The position numbers and the translations under genes are program-made. Positions 28,057-37,801 of a stretch of DNA of 64,000 bases are shown in pieces. Numbering within the stretch: the stretch's first letter is position 1; each line of letters starts with the position of its first letter. Source of the stretch: a virus; the IMG/VR virus record IMGVR_UViG_3300031972_002446, positions 62,001 to 126,000 of that record. One strand, written 5' to 3'. Under the pieces are notes generated by a model. The model was not told the DNA's origin and did not search any database. It saw only the letters and a program-made list of their open reading frames with translations.

Positions 28057-28729
28057 AACCTATATATATAATTTATTACTTTCTTCATATTTTATCAATT
28101 ACAATAAAGACGAATATGTTTGCTCCTTAGACATGGAACAAGGCTTGGCTTTGTATTTGTTTACATATTCTAAAGAGTTATTTCTTTTACAAAAACAACG
28201 TCTAACAGACCCTTCTATTATTATTGATGACTATAGCTTTTTAAATATATCATCTTATCTTGTTAGTAAATTAAGTAATGTTGAATCTATACAAAGACAT
28301 GAAAATCTCATCACATTTAATTATTTAAATCTTTATAATTATAAGATTATGCATAGAACTTACGCTATTAAACAAAACACAATATATAATAATATACCTG
28401 TAGATTTCACATATAATGGGATAAGTTTTAAAACCCCTCGTGTAGATGATGTAATTAGTTATTATTTTTATCAGTATATTAAATATAAATTTAATTTAGA
28501 GTTTTTATTGTATTCCTGTTTATTAATTACTTTATACCATAATTCAATTAAAAACAATAATATTTTGACCAATTTATTGCAGTACGGGGTAAGTATCAAG
28601 AGAGGCTTTAAGAATATTAAGAAAGATATGAGTGTCATAAACTTTCAAATTATTAAAGGTTTTAATATAGATGATCAGGTGGTACAAGAACGAGTGGGAT
28701 CCTTAGTGGATTTTTGTTATGACTTCTAA
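28046..28729 (+). CDS. hypothetical protein, 227 residues
   Basis: Rich in Tyr, Asn, Ile and Leu (MVNKTYIYNLLLSSYFINYN...). No signal peptide or clear motif. It ends with QVVQERVGSLVDFCYDF, which reads like a helical tail. It overlaps the sulfotransferase-like gene by 11 bp and the ERCC4 gene by 11 bp, so it belongs to the same transcript. It might be an assembly factor, because phages often place these near the terminase, but the sequence does not show it. Confidence 0.55.
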   Translation: MVNKTYIYNLLLSSYFINYNKDEYVCSLDMEQGLALYLFTYSKELFLLQKQRLTDPSIIIDDYSFLNISSYLVSKLSNVESIQRHENLITFNYLNLYNYKIMHRTYAIKQNTIYNNIPVDFTYNGISFKTPRVDDVISYYFYQYIKYKFNLEFLLYSCLLITLYHNSIKNNNILTNLLQYGVSIKRGFKNIKKDMSVINFQIIKGFNIDDQVVQERVGSLVDFCYDF

Positions 28730-29189
28730 TGAGAAAAAATATAGTTTTAATGTTATTATAGACACCAGAGAACAGAAGCCTTGGGCTTTTGCTGGTTGTG
28801 AAACTATTAATAAAAAATTAGATACTGGAGATTATTCCATTGAAGGCTTAGAGAATCTATTATGTATAGAAAGAAAAAATAGCGTTAGCGAAATAGCTAA
28901 TAATATATCAGAAGCTAGATTTAAAGCTGAAATACTTAGAATGCAAGATTACTTATATAAGTTTATATTGCTAGAGTTTAGTTTACAAGATATTTTAAAT
29001 TATCCCAAAGGATCATCAGTACCTAGACATATGTGGAATAAAATTAAAATAAGACCTGCTTTTATCTTAAAGTATATCACAGAACTTCAAACTAAACATA
29101 ATATCAATGTAGTATTTTGTGACAACCCTCAGGCCGCTAACCAAATGGCCTTTTCAATTATTAAGAGAGTGAATGAATCTCATGGATAA
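28719..29189 (+). CDS. ERCC4-domain nuclease
   Basis: 156 residues with the XPF/Mus81-type nuclease signature: IIDTREQKPW (Asp15, Arg17-Glu18), LDTGDYSIEG (GDY at 37-39) and CIERKNS (ERK at 51-53). The family cuts branched or flap DNA using a divalent metal. There is no helix-hairpin-helix domain. Beside the terminase genes it may resolve branches before packaging, as endonuclease VII does in T4 (inference by analogy). Confidence 0.88.
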   Translation: MTSNEKKYSFNVIIDTREQKPWAFAGCETINKKLDTGDYSIEGLENLLCIERKNSVSEIANNISEARFKAEILRMQDYLYKFILLEFSLQDILNYPKGSSVPRHMWNKIKIRPAFILKYITELQTKHNINVVFCDNPQAANQMAFSIIKRVNESHG

Positions 29190-31209
29190 TATTAATAATA
29201 ACTACCTAGACAATGCATGGCTTAACTTAGGAAACATTAACGATATTAAGATTGATAAAAATCTAATGATACGTCGTTCTAAAAAAGAAATAGAAAATCC
29301 TGACAGACATCTTATCAATATTATTAAAGATCCAGCCAATTTCAGCATGACGGCCAAATTGTTAATGAATATTGAATTACATCCGATTCAAGCAGCTATT
29401 TTGCAAGAATTTTGGGATCGGCCATTTCCTATGTTTATAGCTAGTCGTGGTTTTGGTAAATCTTTTTTATTAGCTCTTTATTGTACTTTAAAATGTATAT
29501 TTGTTCCAGGTAGTAAAATAGTTGTCGTCGGGGCTGCTTTTAGACAGAGTAAAGTTATTTTTGAATATATGGAAACCATATGGAGAAAATCTGCTATTAT
29601 ACGTAGTATTTTCAATGGTAATGATGATGGTCCAAGAAGAGATGTTGATAGATGTACTATGAGATACGGAGATAGCTGGACAATAGCTATTCCTTTGGGT
29701 GATGGTAGTAAGATTAGAGGTTTAAGAGCTCATATCATTATTGCTGATGAATTTGCATCTATTTCACCAGATGTATATGAAACGGTAGTATCTGGTTTTG
29801 CTGCTGTTTCTGCAGATCCTATGGGTAACGTCAAAGCAGAAGCTAAAAAAGAACTTATGAAAGAGCTCGGTATGTGGAATGAAGAAATGGAAACTTTACA
29901 ACATCGTAAAAGTAATCAGGCTATAATAGCAGGTACTGCTGATTACAGCTTTAAACACTTTGCTCAGTATTGGGAGCGATATAGATCTATTATTCATAGT
30001 TTAGGAGAAGAATCAAAACTTCAAGAAATTTTTAAAGGCGAGGTGCCACAAAACTTTAACTGGCAAGATTATAGTATTGTTAGAATGCCATACGAACTTA
30101 TACCTAAAGGTTTTATGGATGATAGGCAAGTAGCTAGAGCTAAAGCGACTATACATAGCGGTATTTATAATATGGAATATGCTGCATGTTTTACTAAAGA
30201 TAGTAGTGGTTTTTTCAAAAGAAGTTTGATTGAGAGTTGTGTTGTTGGTAATAAAAATCCTGTTGTGATTAATGAAGAACCTATTATTTTCGACGCTAAA
30301 ATAAAAGGCGATCCAGATAAAAAATATGTATATGGTATTGACCCAGCTAGTGAGCAAGATAATTTTAGTATAGTAGTATTAGAATTACAACCAAATCATT
30401 CTAGAGTTGTGTATGTGTGGACTACAAATAGAAAAAATTTCAAGAAAAGACAAAATACAGGATTAGTTAATGAGAACGATTTTTATGGTTTTTGCTCTAG
30501 AAAAATTCGAGACTTAATGAAAGTATTTCCGTGTGAAAGAATAGCCTTAGATGCTCAGGGTGGTGGTGTTGCTATTGAAGAAGCTCTACATGATACTAAT
30601 AAATTACAAAGCAATGAACTACCTATATGGCCAATTATTGAAGCAAAATCGAAGGATACGGATTTTAAATCAGGATTGCATATTTTGCAGTTAATACAAT
30701 TTGCTAGATCAGATTGGACTAGCCAAGCTAATCATGGTTTGAGAAAAGACTTAGAAGATAAAGTTTTATTATTTCCTCAGTTCGATAATCTTACTTTAGG
30801 TTTAGCTATGGAAAAAGAATCTCAAGATATTACAAGAGATGATATTGATCCTATATATGATACTCTTAGTGAATGTATTTTAGAAATAGAAGAATTAAAA
30901 AATGAGTTAACTACCATAGTAATGTCTCAAACTAGTAATAGTCCTGGTGCCAGAGAAAGATGGGATACTCCAGATATTAAAGGTGTTCATGCCAAACGAG
31001 GTAAACTACGAAAAGACCGTTATAGCTCCTTAATTATGGCTAATTCAGTAGCCAGAGCAATTAATAGAGCAGACACACCAGTTGAGTTCGAGGTTATCGG
31101 GGGTGTTGATGGAGTCTATAGATCTGACGAGAAAACTTTATATAAAGGGCCCGGATGGTTTACCGAAGGCGGTAATGACGATATTTATCTTGGAATTTAT
31201 AAAAAATAG
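29173..31209 (+). CDS. terL: terminase large subunit
   Basis: 678 residues. ATPase: Walker A ASRGFGKS (90-97), Walker B HIIIADEF (187-194) and coupling motif AIIAGTA (250-256). Nuclease: YGIDPASEQ with Asp390, IALDAQGGG with Asp460, and the acidic C-terminal part. This motor pumps DNA into the prohead and cuts concatemers. The first ATG overlaps the ERCC4 gene by 17 bp; an ATG three codons later is equally possible. Length is typical of large phages. Confidence 0.95.
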   Translation: MNLMDNINNNYLDNAWLNLGNINDIKIDKNLMIRRSKKEIENPDRHLINIIKDPANFSMTAKLLMNIELHPIQAAILQEFWDRPFPMFIASRGFGKSFLLALYCTLKCIFVPGSKIVVVGAAFRQSKVIFEYMETIWRKSAIIRSIFNGNDDGPRRDVDRCTMRYGDSWTIAIPLGDGSKIRGLRAHIIIADEFASISPDVYETVVSGFAAVSADPMGNVKAEAKKELMKELGMWNEEMETLQHRKSNQAIIAGTADYSFKHFAQYWERYRSIIHSLGEESKLQEIFKGEVPQNFNWQDYSIVRMPYELIPKGFMDDRQVARAKATIHSGIYNMEYAACFTKDSSGFFKRSLIESCVVGNKNPVVINEEPIIFDAKIKGDPDKKYVYGIDPASEQDNFSIVVLELQPNHSRVVYVWTTNRKNFKKRQNTGLVNENDFYGFCSRKIRDLMKVFPCERIALDAQGGGVAIEEALHDTNKLQSNELPIWPIIEAKSKDTDFKSGLHILQLIQFARSDWTSQANHGLRKDLEDKVLLFPQFDNLTLGLAMEKESQDITRDDIDPIYDTLSECILEIEELKNELTTIVMSQTSNSPGARERWDTPDIKGVHAKRGKLRKDRYSSLIMANSVARAINRADTPVEFEVIGGVDGVYRSDEKTLYKGPGWFTEGGNDDIYLGIYKK

Positions 31210-31220
31210 TGTATTATAAA
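31207..31220 (+). promoter_or_regulatory. late-promoter-like motif TAGTGTATTATAAA
   Basis: Begins at the stop codon of the terminase gene, 60 nt before the portal start codon. Slightly degenerate in its first positions. Confidence 0.45.
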
Positions 31221-31266
31221 AATATAAACGCATACAATCCTATTGCAATGGAAATACAATTAAATT

Positions 31267-33465
31267 ATGAGTAAAAAATATCCTAAAAGTGATGCTATCG
31301 AAGACGCCATAACAGAACAGGAAGAGCTATATGTAACTTGGGGAGAAGATTTAGAATCTAAACAGCAAGCTCTAGGGGAATCATCGAAATCTATTACTGA
31401 GTTTGAAGGAATACACAAAACTACTGGTTATGCTAGATATAGTAGAGACTTTTCTAATTTAGGAGAAAACCTTTCCGGTAGACCAGGACTAAGTCGATCG
31501 GATTATGATTATTTTAGACCTAACGAAGCTGTTCCTGTTAGACTAAAAAATATTATTAAAACAGCGGATACTATTTATCAACGGGTTGGTTTAGTTAAAA
31601 ATGTCATTGATTTGATGGGTGATTTTAGCTCACAAGGTATCAGGCTTGTTCACAGAAACAAAAGAATAGAAAGATTTTACACAAATTGGTTTGATAAAAT
31701 TGGAGGTACTGAAAGAAGCGAAAGATTTTTAAATAATTTGTATAGAGTTGGGAATGTTGTTATCAATAGACAAACAGCTAAAATAGGTAAAAAGACAGAG
31801 GATCAACTTTATAAAGCTGCTGGGGAAGCAGATATTCGTATAGAACAGGAAACTATTAACCGTAAAGAGATACCTTGGAGATATACTTTTATAGATCCTT
31901 TCTATGTTGATATTATGGGAGAAAGTCTGTCTTCTTTTGTTGGTAAAAAAAGTTATGCAATATCATTACCAGCTCAATTAAGAAAAACTATTAACAGTCC
32001 AAAAAATGCTGTAGAGAAACAAATAGTTTCAGAATTACCAGAAGATATAATTTTAGCAGCTAAAAATAAAACATTATACCCTCTTAGTCCAGACAAGACT
32101 TTGGTGTTTCATTATAAAAAAGATGATTGGCAAAATTGGGCATATCCTATGATTTATGCTATCATGGATGATATTAATATTATCGAAAAACTTAAGCTTG
32201 CAGATTTAGCAGCTCTAGATGGCGCTATTTCTAATATAAGAATTTTCAAACTAGGTAATCTCGAACATAAAATTGCTCCTACTAAAGCAGCTGCGGCTAA
32301 GTTATCTAATATCTTACAGAATAATGTTGGTGGAGGCACAATGGATTTAATTTGGGGTCCAGATATAGAGCTAATAGAATCAAAAACTAATGTACATCAA
32401 TTTTTAGGAGAAGCAAAATACACTCCTCATTTAAATAGTGTTTATGCTGGTCTTGGTATACCCCCGACTCTTACAGGTACTTATGGTGCTGCTGGGACAA
32501 CTAATAATTTCATCAGTCTTAAAACACTTACCCAAAGACTAGAATATGGTCGTCAGATTCTAAAGCAATTTTGGATAAAAGAGATTGAAAATGTGCAAAA
32601 GGCTATGGGTTTTAGATATCCAGCCAAAATTGAATTCGATAGAATGGATTTAAGTAATGAAGATGCTGAAAAGGCTTTATTGATACAGCTATCTGATCGT
32701 AATCTGGTTAGCGAGGAGTTGGTGCAAACTAGGTTTGGATTTGATGCTGATATGGAAAGTCTCCGAATTGCTAGAGAACAAAAAGAAAGAGACAATGCTA
32801 AGAGACCTAGTAAAGCTGGCCCATTTCATGAAGCTGATTTTGAAAACAGTCTCAAAAAGATTGTCTTGCAAAGTGGCATGGCAACACCTAGTGAGGTTGG
32901 TTTAGATCTAAAGTCGAAAAAAAGAGGTCAAAAGAATCTATATGAATTAAAGAACGAAAAGCCTTCTTCACCAGAAACCACAACGAAGTTGGTAAAAGAT
33001 TCGCCAGAATCTTTACCAGGTGTTCCGGGTGAGGGAAGACCTAAGTTGTCAAAAGACACAAAGAAACGAAAAAGCAAAACCTTTAAACCCCGAACAGGAG
33101 CTACTTTAGATATATGGGCTCAAGACGCTCAAGATAAAATTAGCGCTATTGTAAACCCCTTAATTTTAGATTATTACAAGAAGAAAAATCTGAGGTCTTT
33201 ATCTAGTGAGGAGTTCAAAAACTTAGAGTATGTTAAAACTCAAACTCTCTTTGCATTAAATCCATTTTCTAATATTGACGAGGAAAAAATTTCAGCTAAT
33301 ATAAAAAATGTACACAATAATAATACCAAAAAACATATAATGGGGTATGAATATTGGTTGAAGGCTATTGGTAATGATCTTGATCGTTCTTTGACTATTG
33401 AAGAGCAAAAGATTGTTAAATCTGTCTATTATTCAACCATTCACCATAAAGAGAGTGTTTTATGA
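31267..33465 (+). CDS. portal protein
   Basis: 732 residues directly after the terminase. Typical portal features are the early segment VGLVKNVIDLMGDFSSQGIR, the mixed wing/stem region (LADLAALDGAISNIRIFKLG) and the block YAGLGIPPTLTGTYGAAGTT followed by a long helix (EYGRQILKQFWIKEIENVQK). The C-terminal 200 residues are Lys-rich and low in complexity, a probable barrel or internal extension. It forms the dodecameric DNA channel at one capsid vertex. It overlaps the next gene by 4 bp. Confidence 0.85.
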   Translation: MSKKYPKSDAIEDAITEQEELYVTWGEDLESKQQALGESSKSITEFEGIHKTTGYARYSRDFSNLGENLSGRPGLSRSDYDYFRPNEAVPVRLKNIIKTADTIYQRVGLVKNVIDLMGDFSSQGIRLVHRNKRIERFYTNWFDKIGGTERSERFLNNLYRVGNVVINRQTAKIGKKTEDQLYKAAGEADIRIEQETINRKEIPWRYTFIDPFYVDIMGESLSSFVGKKSYAISLPAQLRKTINSPKNAVEKQIVSELPEDIILAAKNKTLYPLSPDKTLVFHYKKDDWQNWAYPMIYAIMDDINIIEKLKLADLAALDGAISNIRIFKLGNLEHKIAPTKAAAAKLSNILQNNVGGGTMDLIWGPDIELIESKTNVHQFLGEAKYTPHLNSVYAGLGIPPTLTGTYGAAGTTNNFISLKTLTQRLEYGRQILKQFWIKEIENVQKAMGFRYPAKIEFDRMDLSNEDAEKALLIQLSDRNLVSEELVQTRFGFDADMESLRIAREQKERDNAKRPSKAGPFHEADFENSLKKIVLQSGMATPSEVGLDLKSKKRGQKNLYELKNEKPSSPETTTKLVKDSPESLPGVPGEGRPKLSKDTKKRKSKTFKPRTGATLDIWAQDAQDKISAIVNPLILDYYKKKNLRSLSSEEFKNLEYVKTQTLFALNPFSNIDEEKISANIKNVHNNNTKKHIMGYEYWLKAIGNDLDRSLTIEEQKIVKSVYYSTIHHKESVL

Positions 33466-35159
33466 TAATATATCAGCAAGAATACGATGACGGTGTCGAT
33501 GAAATTATATCGGCCAATGCATCTTTAGCATACATAACAGAAGCTCAACCATGCCTAAGAAAAGATATCGAGCTAGCAAAAGCAAACATCAATAATAATC
33601 AAACTATTGCTGCATTAAATGATGAAGATCTTTATTATGTACAATCTATTTTAGTGTCATCTTCTTGGAATAAAAATGATGATATTTTTGATAAATCTGA
33701 GGTCTGGGCAGCTAAGGCCACACCAGAAGACAAACCAACTAACTTAGAGCATGACGAAGATCAAATTGTGGGACATATTGTTTCCAATTGGCCTATAGAT
33801 ATAGATGGCAATACTTTACCAGAGAGTACAGGTTTGGAAGCATTACCTGAAAAATTTCATATCGTCACAGGCTCCGTAATTTATCGTAATTTTTCTAATC
33901 CTGATCTTAAAGAAAGAGCTGAAAATCTTATTCAGGAAATTAAAAGTGGAAAAAAATATGTAAGCATGGAGTGTTATTTTAACAACTTTGATTATGGTCT
34001 TTTAGATAAGTCTACAGGAAATTACAAAGTGTTAAAAAGAGATAATAATTCAGCATATTTAACAAAACATTTGAGAGCATATGGTGGTGTTGGTGAGTAT
34101 GATAATTTTAAGATTGGTAGAGTATTGAGAAATATCAATTTTTCCGGTAAAGGTTTTGTAGATAAACCAGCAAATCCTGAAAGTATTATATTCGACCAAG
34201 ACTCTGCACAAAAAATATTAAAAGAACAAACTGAACAAAATATCCCTTTGGTCAATAATAGTGTATCTAATATTCAAGCGTCCCTTAACCTGGAGAAAAA
34301 TAAAATGAGTCTAGAAAAAGATGTAGAAGCTTTATCAGACAAAGTCGAAGCCATGACTGGTTGCGGCGAAGTTTTGAAAGAAGCATATAGCAAAGTTAGT
34401 GAGTTGGAGGCCAAGGTTATGGACCTCGAACAAGGCATGAAAAACAAAGAAGAAGAAATGGCAATGTGGAAGGAAAAAGCTACCAAAGATATGGAAGAAG
34501 CTACAATTTCTATTGCTGAAAAAGACAAATTATTAGAAGAATACAAAAATAAAATGGAATACGATGTTGCAGAATTGAGTGAGGCTAAAGCTACGGAGCT
34601 TAAAGAACTCACATCTGCTCATGAAGAATCCATTAAAGCTAAAGATTGTGATCTTGAAGCTTTGCAAACTGAATTAACCTCAGCTAAAGAGGCTATTGCG
34701 ACTTTTGAAGCTGAAAAAGCTGAATTAGCAAAACAGGCTAAAATTCAAAGCAGAATTGCAGAGCTCGTTGAAACTGGTGTGACCTCTGAAGTAGCTTCAG
34801 CCACTGTTGATAAGTTCGAAGAACTTGACGACGAAGCTTTTTCTACTATCAAGGCTTTGGTTAGTTCTAACATACCAGAATGGGCTCAGGTAAAAGCTGA
34901 AGAGTCGGAAGAAGTTGCTGAAACTTCGGAAGAAACAGAAGCTTCTACTGAATCTGTTGAGGTTGAGGTTGAAGATGAAGAGACTGAGTCAGCTGTTGCC
35001 GAAGATGTTTTAGAAAATGTTGAGGTCGAAGAAGACGGCGTTGATCTTAGTGTTGGCAGTGAAGATGACTCAGAAGTTCATAGCACTAGAGCATCATTAG
35101 TAGATTTTGTATATTCTAGATTAGGCAAACAAAATTCCAATTCCAATAAAGGAGAGTAA
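33462..35159 (+). CDS. prohead protease fused to scaffold domain
   Basis: 565 residues. N-terminal domain (1-250) is protease-like: a conserved NLEHDEDQIVGHI (probable catalytic His) and YVSMECYF (probable catalytic Ser), as in capsid maturation proteases of the S78/U9 group. Residues 285-445 are a long Glu/Lys/Ala coiled coil, then an acidic tail (EVEDEETESAVAEDVLENVE), the hallmark of scaffolding proteins. An internal start at 34305 with GGAG would release the scaffold alone. Upstream of capsid genes, as expected. Confidence 0.8.
   Translation: MIIYQQEYDDGVDEIISANASLAYITEAQPCLRKDIELAKANINNNQTIAALNDEDLYYVQSILVSSSWNKNDDIFDKSEVWAAKATPEDKPTNLEHDEDQIVGHIVSNWPIDIDGNTLPESTGLEALPEKFHIVTGSVIYRNFSNPDLKERAENLIQEIKSGKKYVSMECYFNNFDYGLLDKSTGNYKVLKRDNNSAYLTKHLRAYGGVGEYDNFKIGRVLRNINFSGKGFVDKPANPESIIFDQDSAQKILKEQTEQNIPLVNNSVSNIQASLNLEKNKMSLEKDVEALSDKVEAMTGCGEVLKEAYSKVSELEAKVMDLEQGMKNKEEEMAMWKEKATKDMEEATISIAEKDKLLEEYKNKMEYDVAELSEAKATELKELTSAHEESIKAKDCDLEALQTELTSAKEAIATFEAEKAELAKQAKIQSRIAELVETGVTSEVASATVDKFEELDDEAFSTIKALVSSNIPEWAQVKAEESEEVAETSEETEASTESVEVEVEDEETESAVAEDVLENVEVEEDGVDLSVGSEDDSEVHSTRASLVDFVYSRLGKQNSNSNKGE
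34305..35159 (+). CDS. probable nested scaffold protein (in-frame internal start)
   Basis: Met282 of the fused protease (MSLEKDVEALSDKVEAM...) is preceded by GGAG with a 9-nt spacing and an A-rich stretch. The start falls exactly at the boundary between the protease and the coiled-coil domain. The 284-residue product would be a pure scaffold, as Nu3 is made inside gene C of phage lambda. Expression is predicted only. Confidence 0.6.
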   Translation: MSLEKDVEALSDKVEAMTGCGEVLKEAYSKVSELEAKVMDLEQGMKNKEEEMAMWKEKATKDMEEATISIAEKDKLLEEYKNKMEYDVAELSEAKATELKELTSAHEESIKAKDCDLEALQTELTSAKEAIATFEAEKAELAKQAKIQSRIAELVETGVTSEVASATVDKFEELDDEAFSTIKALVSSNIPEWAQVKAEESEEVAETSEETEASTESVEVEVEDEETESAVAEDVLENVEVEEDGVDLSVGSEDDSEVHSTRASLVDFVYSRLGKQNSNSNKGE

Positions 35160-35161
35160 AA

Positions 35162-35620
35162 ATGGCTTTAAAACCAGATCGTATCGAAAGTTTAACTGAT
35201 GTTTCTTTCTTTATGAATGTAGCAGCTACACGCGGTGGCGTTGCTGTATTCAGCGGTAATGGCGGGGTCGGTTCATCTATGGATGATGCTGATGCTACTG
35301 TTATCTATCCAACAGGCAGTCCATCTGGTACAGCACCAGCTGGCGTCTTGATGAATGATGTAGTAAATCTTGATCTTACAAGACAGCACATCAACTACCA
35401 CAAAGATGAAGTTCAACTTGGTGGTAAAGTTGCTTTGCTTCGCAGAGGTCAGGTTACAACAAATATGGTAGATAGTTCCACACCAGCCGCTGGTGATGCT
35501 GCCTACTATGATGGGTCGGGTGATTTTACCACAACTTCAACCAACAGTGTTAAAGTTGGTACGTTTTTAAGTGGTAAAGATGCCGACGGTTACGTTAAAG
35601 TAGATATCAACATTACCTAA
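35162..35620 (+). CDS. putative capsid decoration protein
   Basis: 152 residues, beta-rich, Gly/Thr/Asp-rich (AATRGGVAVFSGNGGVGSSM; GKVALLRRGQVTTNM; KVGTFLSGKDADGYVKVDIN). The short size and position between the protease/scaffold and the major capsid gene are those of decoration or head-stabilising proteins. GGAG precedes the ATG. C-ending codons are more frequent than in neighbouring genes, as expected for high expression. Confidence 0.65.
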   Translation: MALKPDRIESLTDVSFFMNVAATRGGVAVFSGNGGVGSSMDDADATVIYPTGSPSGTAPAGVLMNDVVNLDLTRQHINYHKDEVQLGGKVALLRRGQVTTNMVDSSTPAAGDAAYYDGSGDFTTTSTNSVKVGTFLSGKDADGYVKVDINIT

Positions 35621-35640
35621 TTAAAGAGGAGACGAAAATA

Positions 35641-36645
35641 ATGGCTAATAATAGATTTGAACCAAGTCCAGAGCTTACTGACCTTTTAATTAGGTCAGGA
35701 TCTGCAGAAAAAGAGCAATCTTTAGCTGCTAGTAGAGAGTTTGCAAAGGCTCTTGAATTACCTTTGCGTCAGGCTGTCTTAAGTGGAGACGTCTTAAATG
35801 GAATTTTTGAGCCAGTTCAGTTGGCTCCTGGTGCTACTCCAGAATTTCCATTAGATTTCCTTGCTCCAGGCACAGAGTCTGATTTTGTTGCTTACACCCT
35901 TCCTAATCATGGTTACGTTCCAGAACGTCATGTTGAAGGTGATTATGTCATGGTTCCAACTTATGACATCGGTGCAAGCATTGATTATCTTCTTAAGTAT
36001 GCTCGTGACGCCCGTTGGGATGTCGTTGGTCGTGCTATGGAAGTTCTTGAAGCTCAGTTTGTCAAAAAGATGAATGATGATGGTTGGCACACAGTTCTTG
36101 CTGCTGGTGTTGACAGAAACATTGTTGTTTATGACAGTGATGCTGATGCTGGTCAGTTTACCAAGCGTCTTGTAAGCTTGTTAAAAACAGTTATGCGTCG
36201 TAATGGTGGAGGTAATTCTGCTAGTAATAACAGAGGTATCCTTACCGATCTTTATGTTTCTCCAGAAGCTATGGAAGACATTCGTAACTGGGGTGTTGAT
36301 CAAGTTGACGAAATTACTCGTCGTGAAATCTACACTGCTGAAGACGGTACTCTTAACAGAGTATTTGGTGTAAACCTTCATGATCTTGATGAGCTTGGCG
36401 AAGGTCAGGAATATCAAGAATTCTACAACAATGTACTTTCTGGTACATTACCAGCCGCTGACGCTGAAGTAGTTGTTGGTTTGGATCTTAGAAGCAGAGA
36501 TTCCTTTATTATGCCAGTTCGCCAAGAAGTTCAAATCTTCGAAGATGATACCCTTCATCGTCAGAAGAGAGCAGGCTTCTACGGATGGGCAGAACAGGGT
36601 TTTGCTGTTCTAGATAACAGAAGAGTACTTTTAGGTTCTCTATAA
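35641..36645 (+). CDS. major capsid protein (HK97-fold, by context)
   Basis: 334 residues right after the protease/scaffold and decoration genes. GDYVMVPTYDIGASIDYLLK, AMEVLEAQFVKKMNDDGWHT and the late block LRSRDSFIMPVRQEVQIFED resemble HK97-fold capsid proteins with their long spine helix and P-domain. No N-terminal delta domain is seen, which fits a separate scaffold. GAGGAG precedes the ATG, codon use is the least AT-biased in the block, and a strong terminator follows: signs of a highly expressed gene. Confidence 0.82.
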   Translation: MANNRFEPSPELTDLLIRSGSAEKEQSLAASREFAKALELPLRQAVLSGDVLNGIFEPVQLAPGATPEFPLDFLAPGTESDFVAYTLPNHGYVPERHVEGDYVMVPTYDIGASIDYLLKYARDARWDVVGRAMEVLEAQFVKKMNDDGWHTVLAAGVDRNIVVYDSDADAGQFTKRLVSLLKTVMRRNGGGNSASNNRGILTDLYVSPEAMEDIRNWGVDQVDEITRREIYTAEDGTLNRVFGVNLHDLDELGEGQEYQEFYNNVLSGTLPAADAEVVVGLDLRSRDSFIMPVRQEVQIFEDDTLHRQKRAGFYGWAEQGFAVLDNRRVLLGSL

Positions 36646-36670
36646 TCAAAAATGATGTTGCTTAATAAAG

Positions 36671-36704
36671 TAGCCACCTCTCTTTTGGGGTGGCTATTTT
36701 TTTT
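36671..36704 (+). terminator. intrinsic terminator after the major capsid gene
   Basis: TAGCCACC pairs with GGTGGCTA across a 10-nt loop, followed by eight Ts. Confidence 0.92.
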
Positions 36705-36724
36705 ATATACATGCTGGTCCAGAA

Positions 36725-36737
36725 TGGGGTATAATAA
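36725..36737 (+). promoter_or_regulatory. late-promoter-like motif TGGGGTATAATAA
   Basis: Just after the terminator and 49 nt before the start codon at 36774; no TTGACA at -35. Confidence 0.55.
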
Positions 36738-36773
36738 CATTATCACCATAAATTTATCACAAGGAGATCTTCT

Positions 36774-37301
36774 ATGGCCTGGCAAACTGAAATACCAATT
36801 ATAGTAAGAGCTTTAATTAATGATTTTGAAGAAACATATTCTGATTCCAGAATCATTCAATTAAGCACAGTGGCTGCTAGATATGTGGTTATGGATTTAA
36901 ATTTAAATCAAGATTATACTATTGATGTTGTTAATAATACTATCACTCCAGATCCTTGTGCGGTTGCTACCAGAGATGATACATTTGTTAGTTTTGTATC
37001 ATTAAGAGCATCATGCTTTTTAGATCAAAGTACATTTAGAACTAAAGCAGCTACAGAAGGTATTAAAGCTGGTCTAGGACCTGCTCAGGTACAGGTTTCA
37101 GGCCACCTAGCTGGCTATAAGACAGTTTTAGACGTCGGACCTTGTGCAATGTATGATCATTTAAAACAGCAGCATAATATTGGAAATGCTACAGCTATAG
37201 ATGCGATTCTTAGTCCTTTTGTTGGGAATGATTTTGATCCTAGATTTCTTGCTGTTTCAGATTTACCAGCCCGAAGTACTCGTGATGGATTTTATACATA
37301 A
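36774..37301 (+). CDS. putative head-tail connector protein
   Basis: 175 residues. The opening (IPIIVRALINDFEETYSDSR, then IIQLSTVAARYVVMDLN) is a helical pattern seen in head-tail adaptor proteins that follow capsid genes. AAGGAG precedes the ATG, and the stop overlaps the next start (TAATG). Assigned mostly by gene order. Confidence 0.6.
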   Translation: MAWQTEIPIIVRALINDFEETYSDSRIIQLSTVAARYVVMDLNLNQDYTIDVVNNTITPDPCAVATRDDTFVSFVSLRASCFLDQSTFRTKAATEGIKAGLGPAQVQVSGHLAGYKTVLDVGPCAMYDHLKQQHNIGNATAIDAILSPFVGNDFDPRFLAVSDLPARSTRDGFYT

Positions 37302-37795
37302 TGGATCTCACAAATATTAAAACTTTATATAATAGCATGATAGATATAGTATTAGCCGAAAAAGGTTTAACTATACCATGTACTTTAGTATATGAAACTA
37401 GCAAATTAAGTCAATGTCCTAATTGCGTATATGATACTATTTCTAAGAAATCAGCCAATATATATAACGGAACAGGACCTATCTCTTTCGTTAATGGTCA
37501 AACCTGTCCGTATTGTTTAGGTGAAGGTATTACTTCTAATTCTGCGTCAGAGAGCGCTGTAAATTTTGCTGTTTTAACAGATAGCAAGAATTTTGTTGGT
37601 AGTGTGAATATTCCTGATATTGATGCTCAAACTATTTGTTCTATTAGTCATTTAGATTCAATTAAAAAATGTTCTAAAATTATTTTTAATACAGACATAC
37701 CTAGTTTAACAAATAATATTTTTATTAGAGCTAACGAACCTACCCCTGTGGGGCTAGGAGATAATAGATATATCTTTACTAATTGGAAGAGATAG
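37301..37795 (+). CDS. putative head-completion protein with zinc motif
   Basis: 164 residues. CPNCVYD (residues 38-44) and CPYCLGEG (about 68-75) form a CxxC...CxxC zinc ribbon; the second half is a beta domain. I recall neck proteins with this plan in other siphovirus-like phages. It is coupled to the connector gene upstream. The role as stopper or completion protein is inferred from position. Confidence 0.6.
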   Translation: MDLTNIKTLYNSMIDIVLAEKGLTIPCTLVYETSKLSQCPNCVYDTISKKSANIYNGTGPISFVNGQTCPYCLGEGITSNSASESAVNFAVLTDSKNFVGSVNIPDIDAQTICSISHLDSIKKCSKIIFNTDIPSLTNNIFIRANEPTPVGLGDNRYIFTNWKR

Positions 37796-37801
37796 TTATA
37801 T

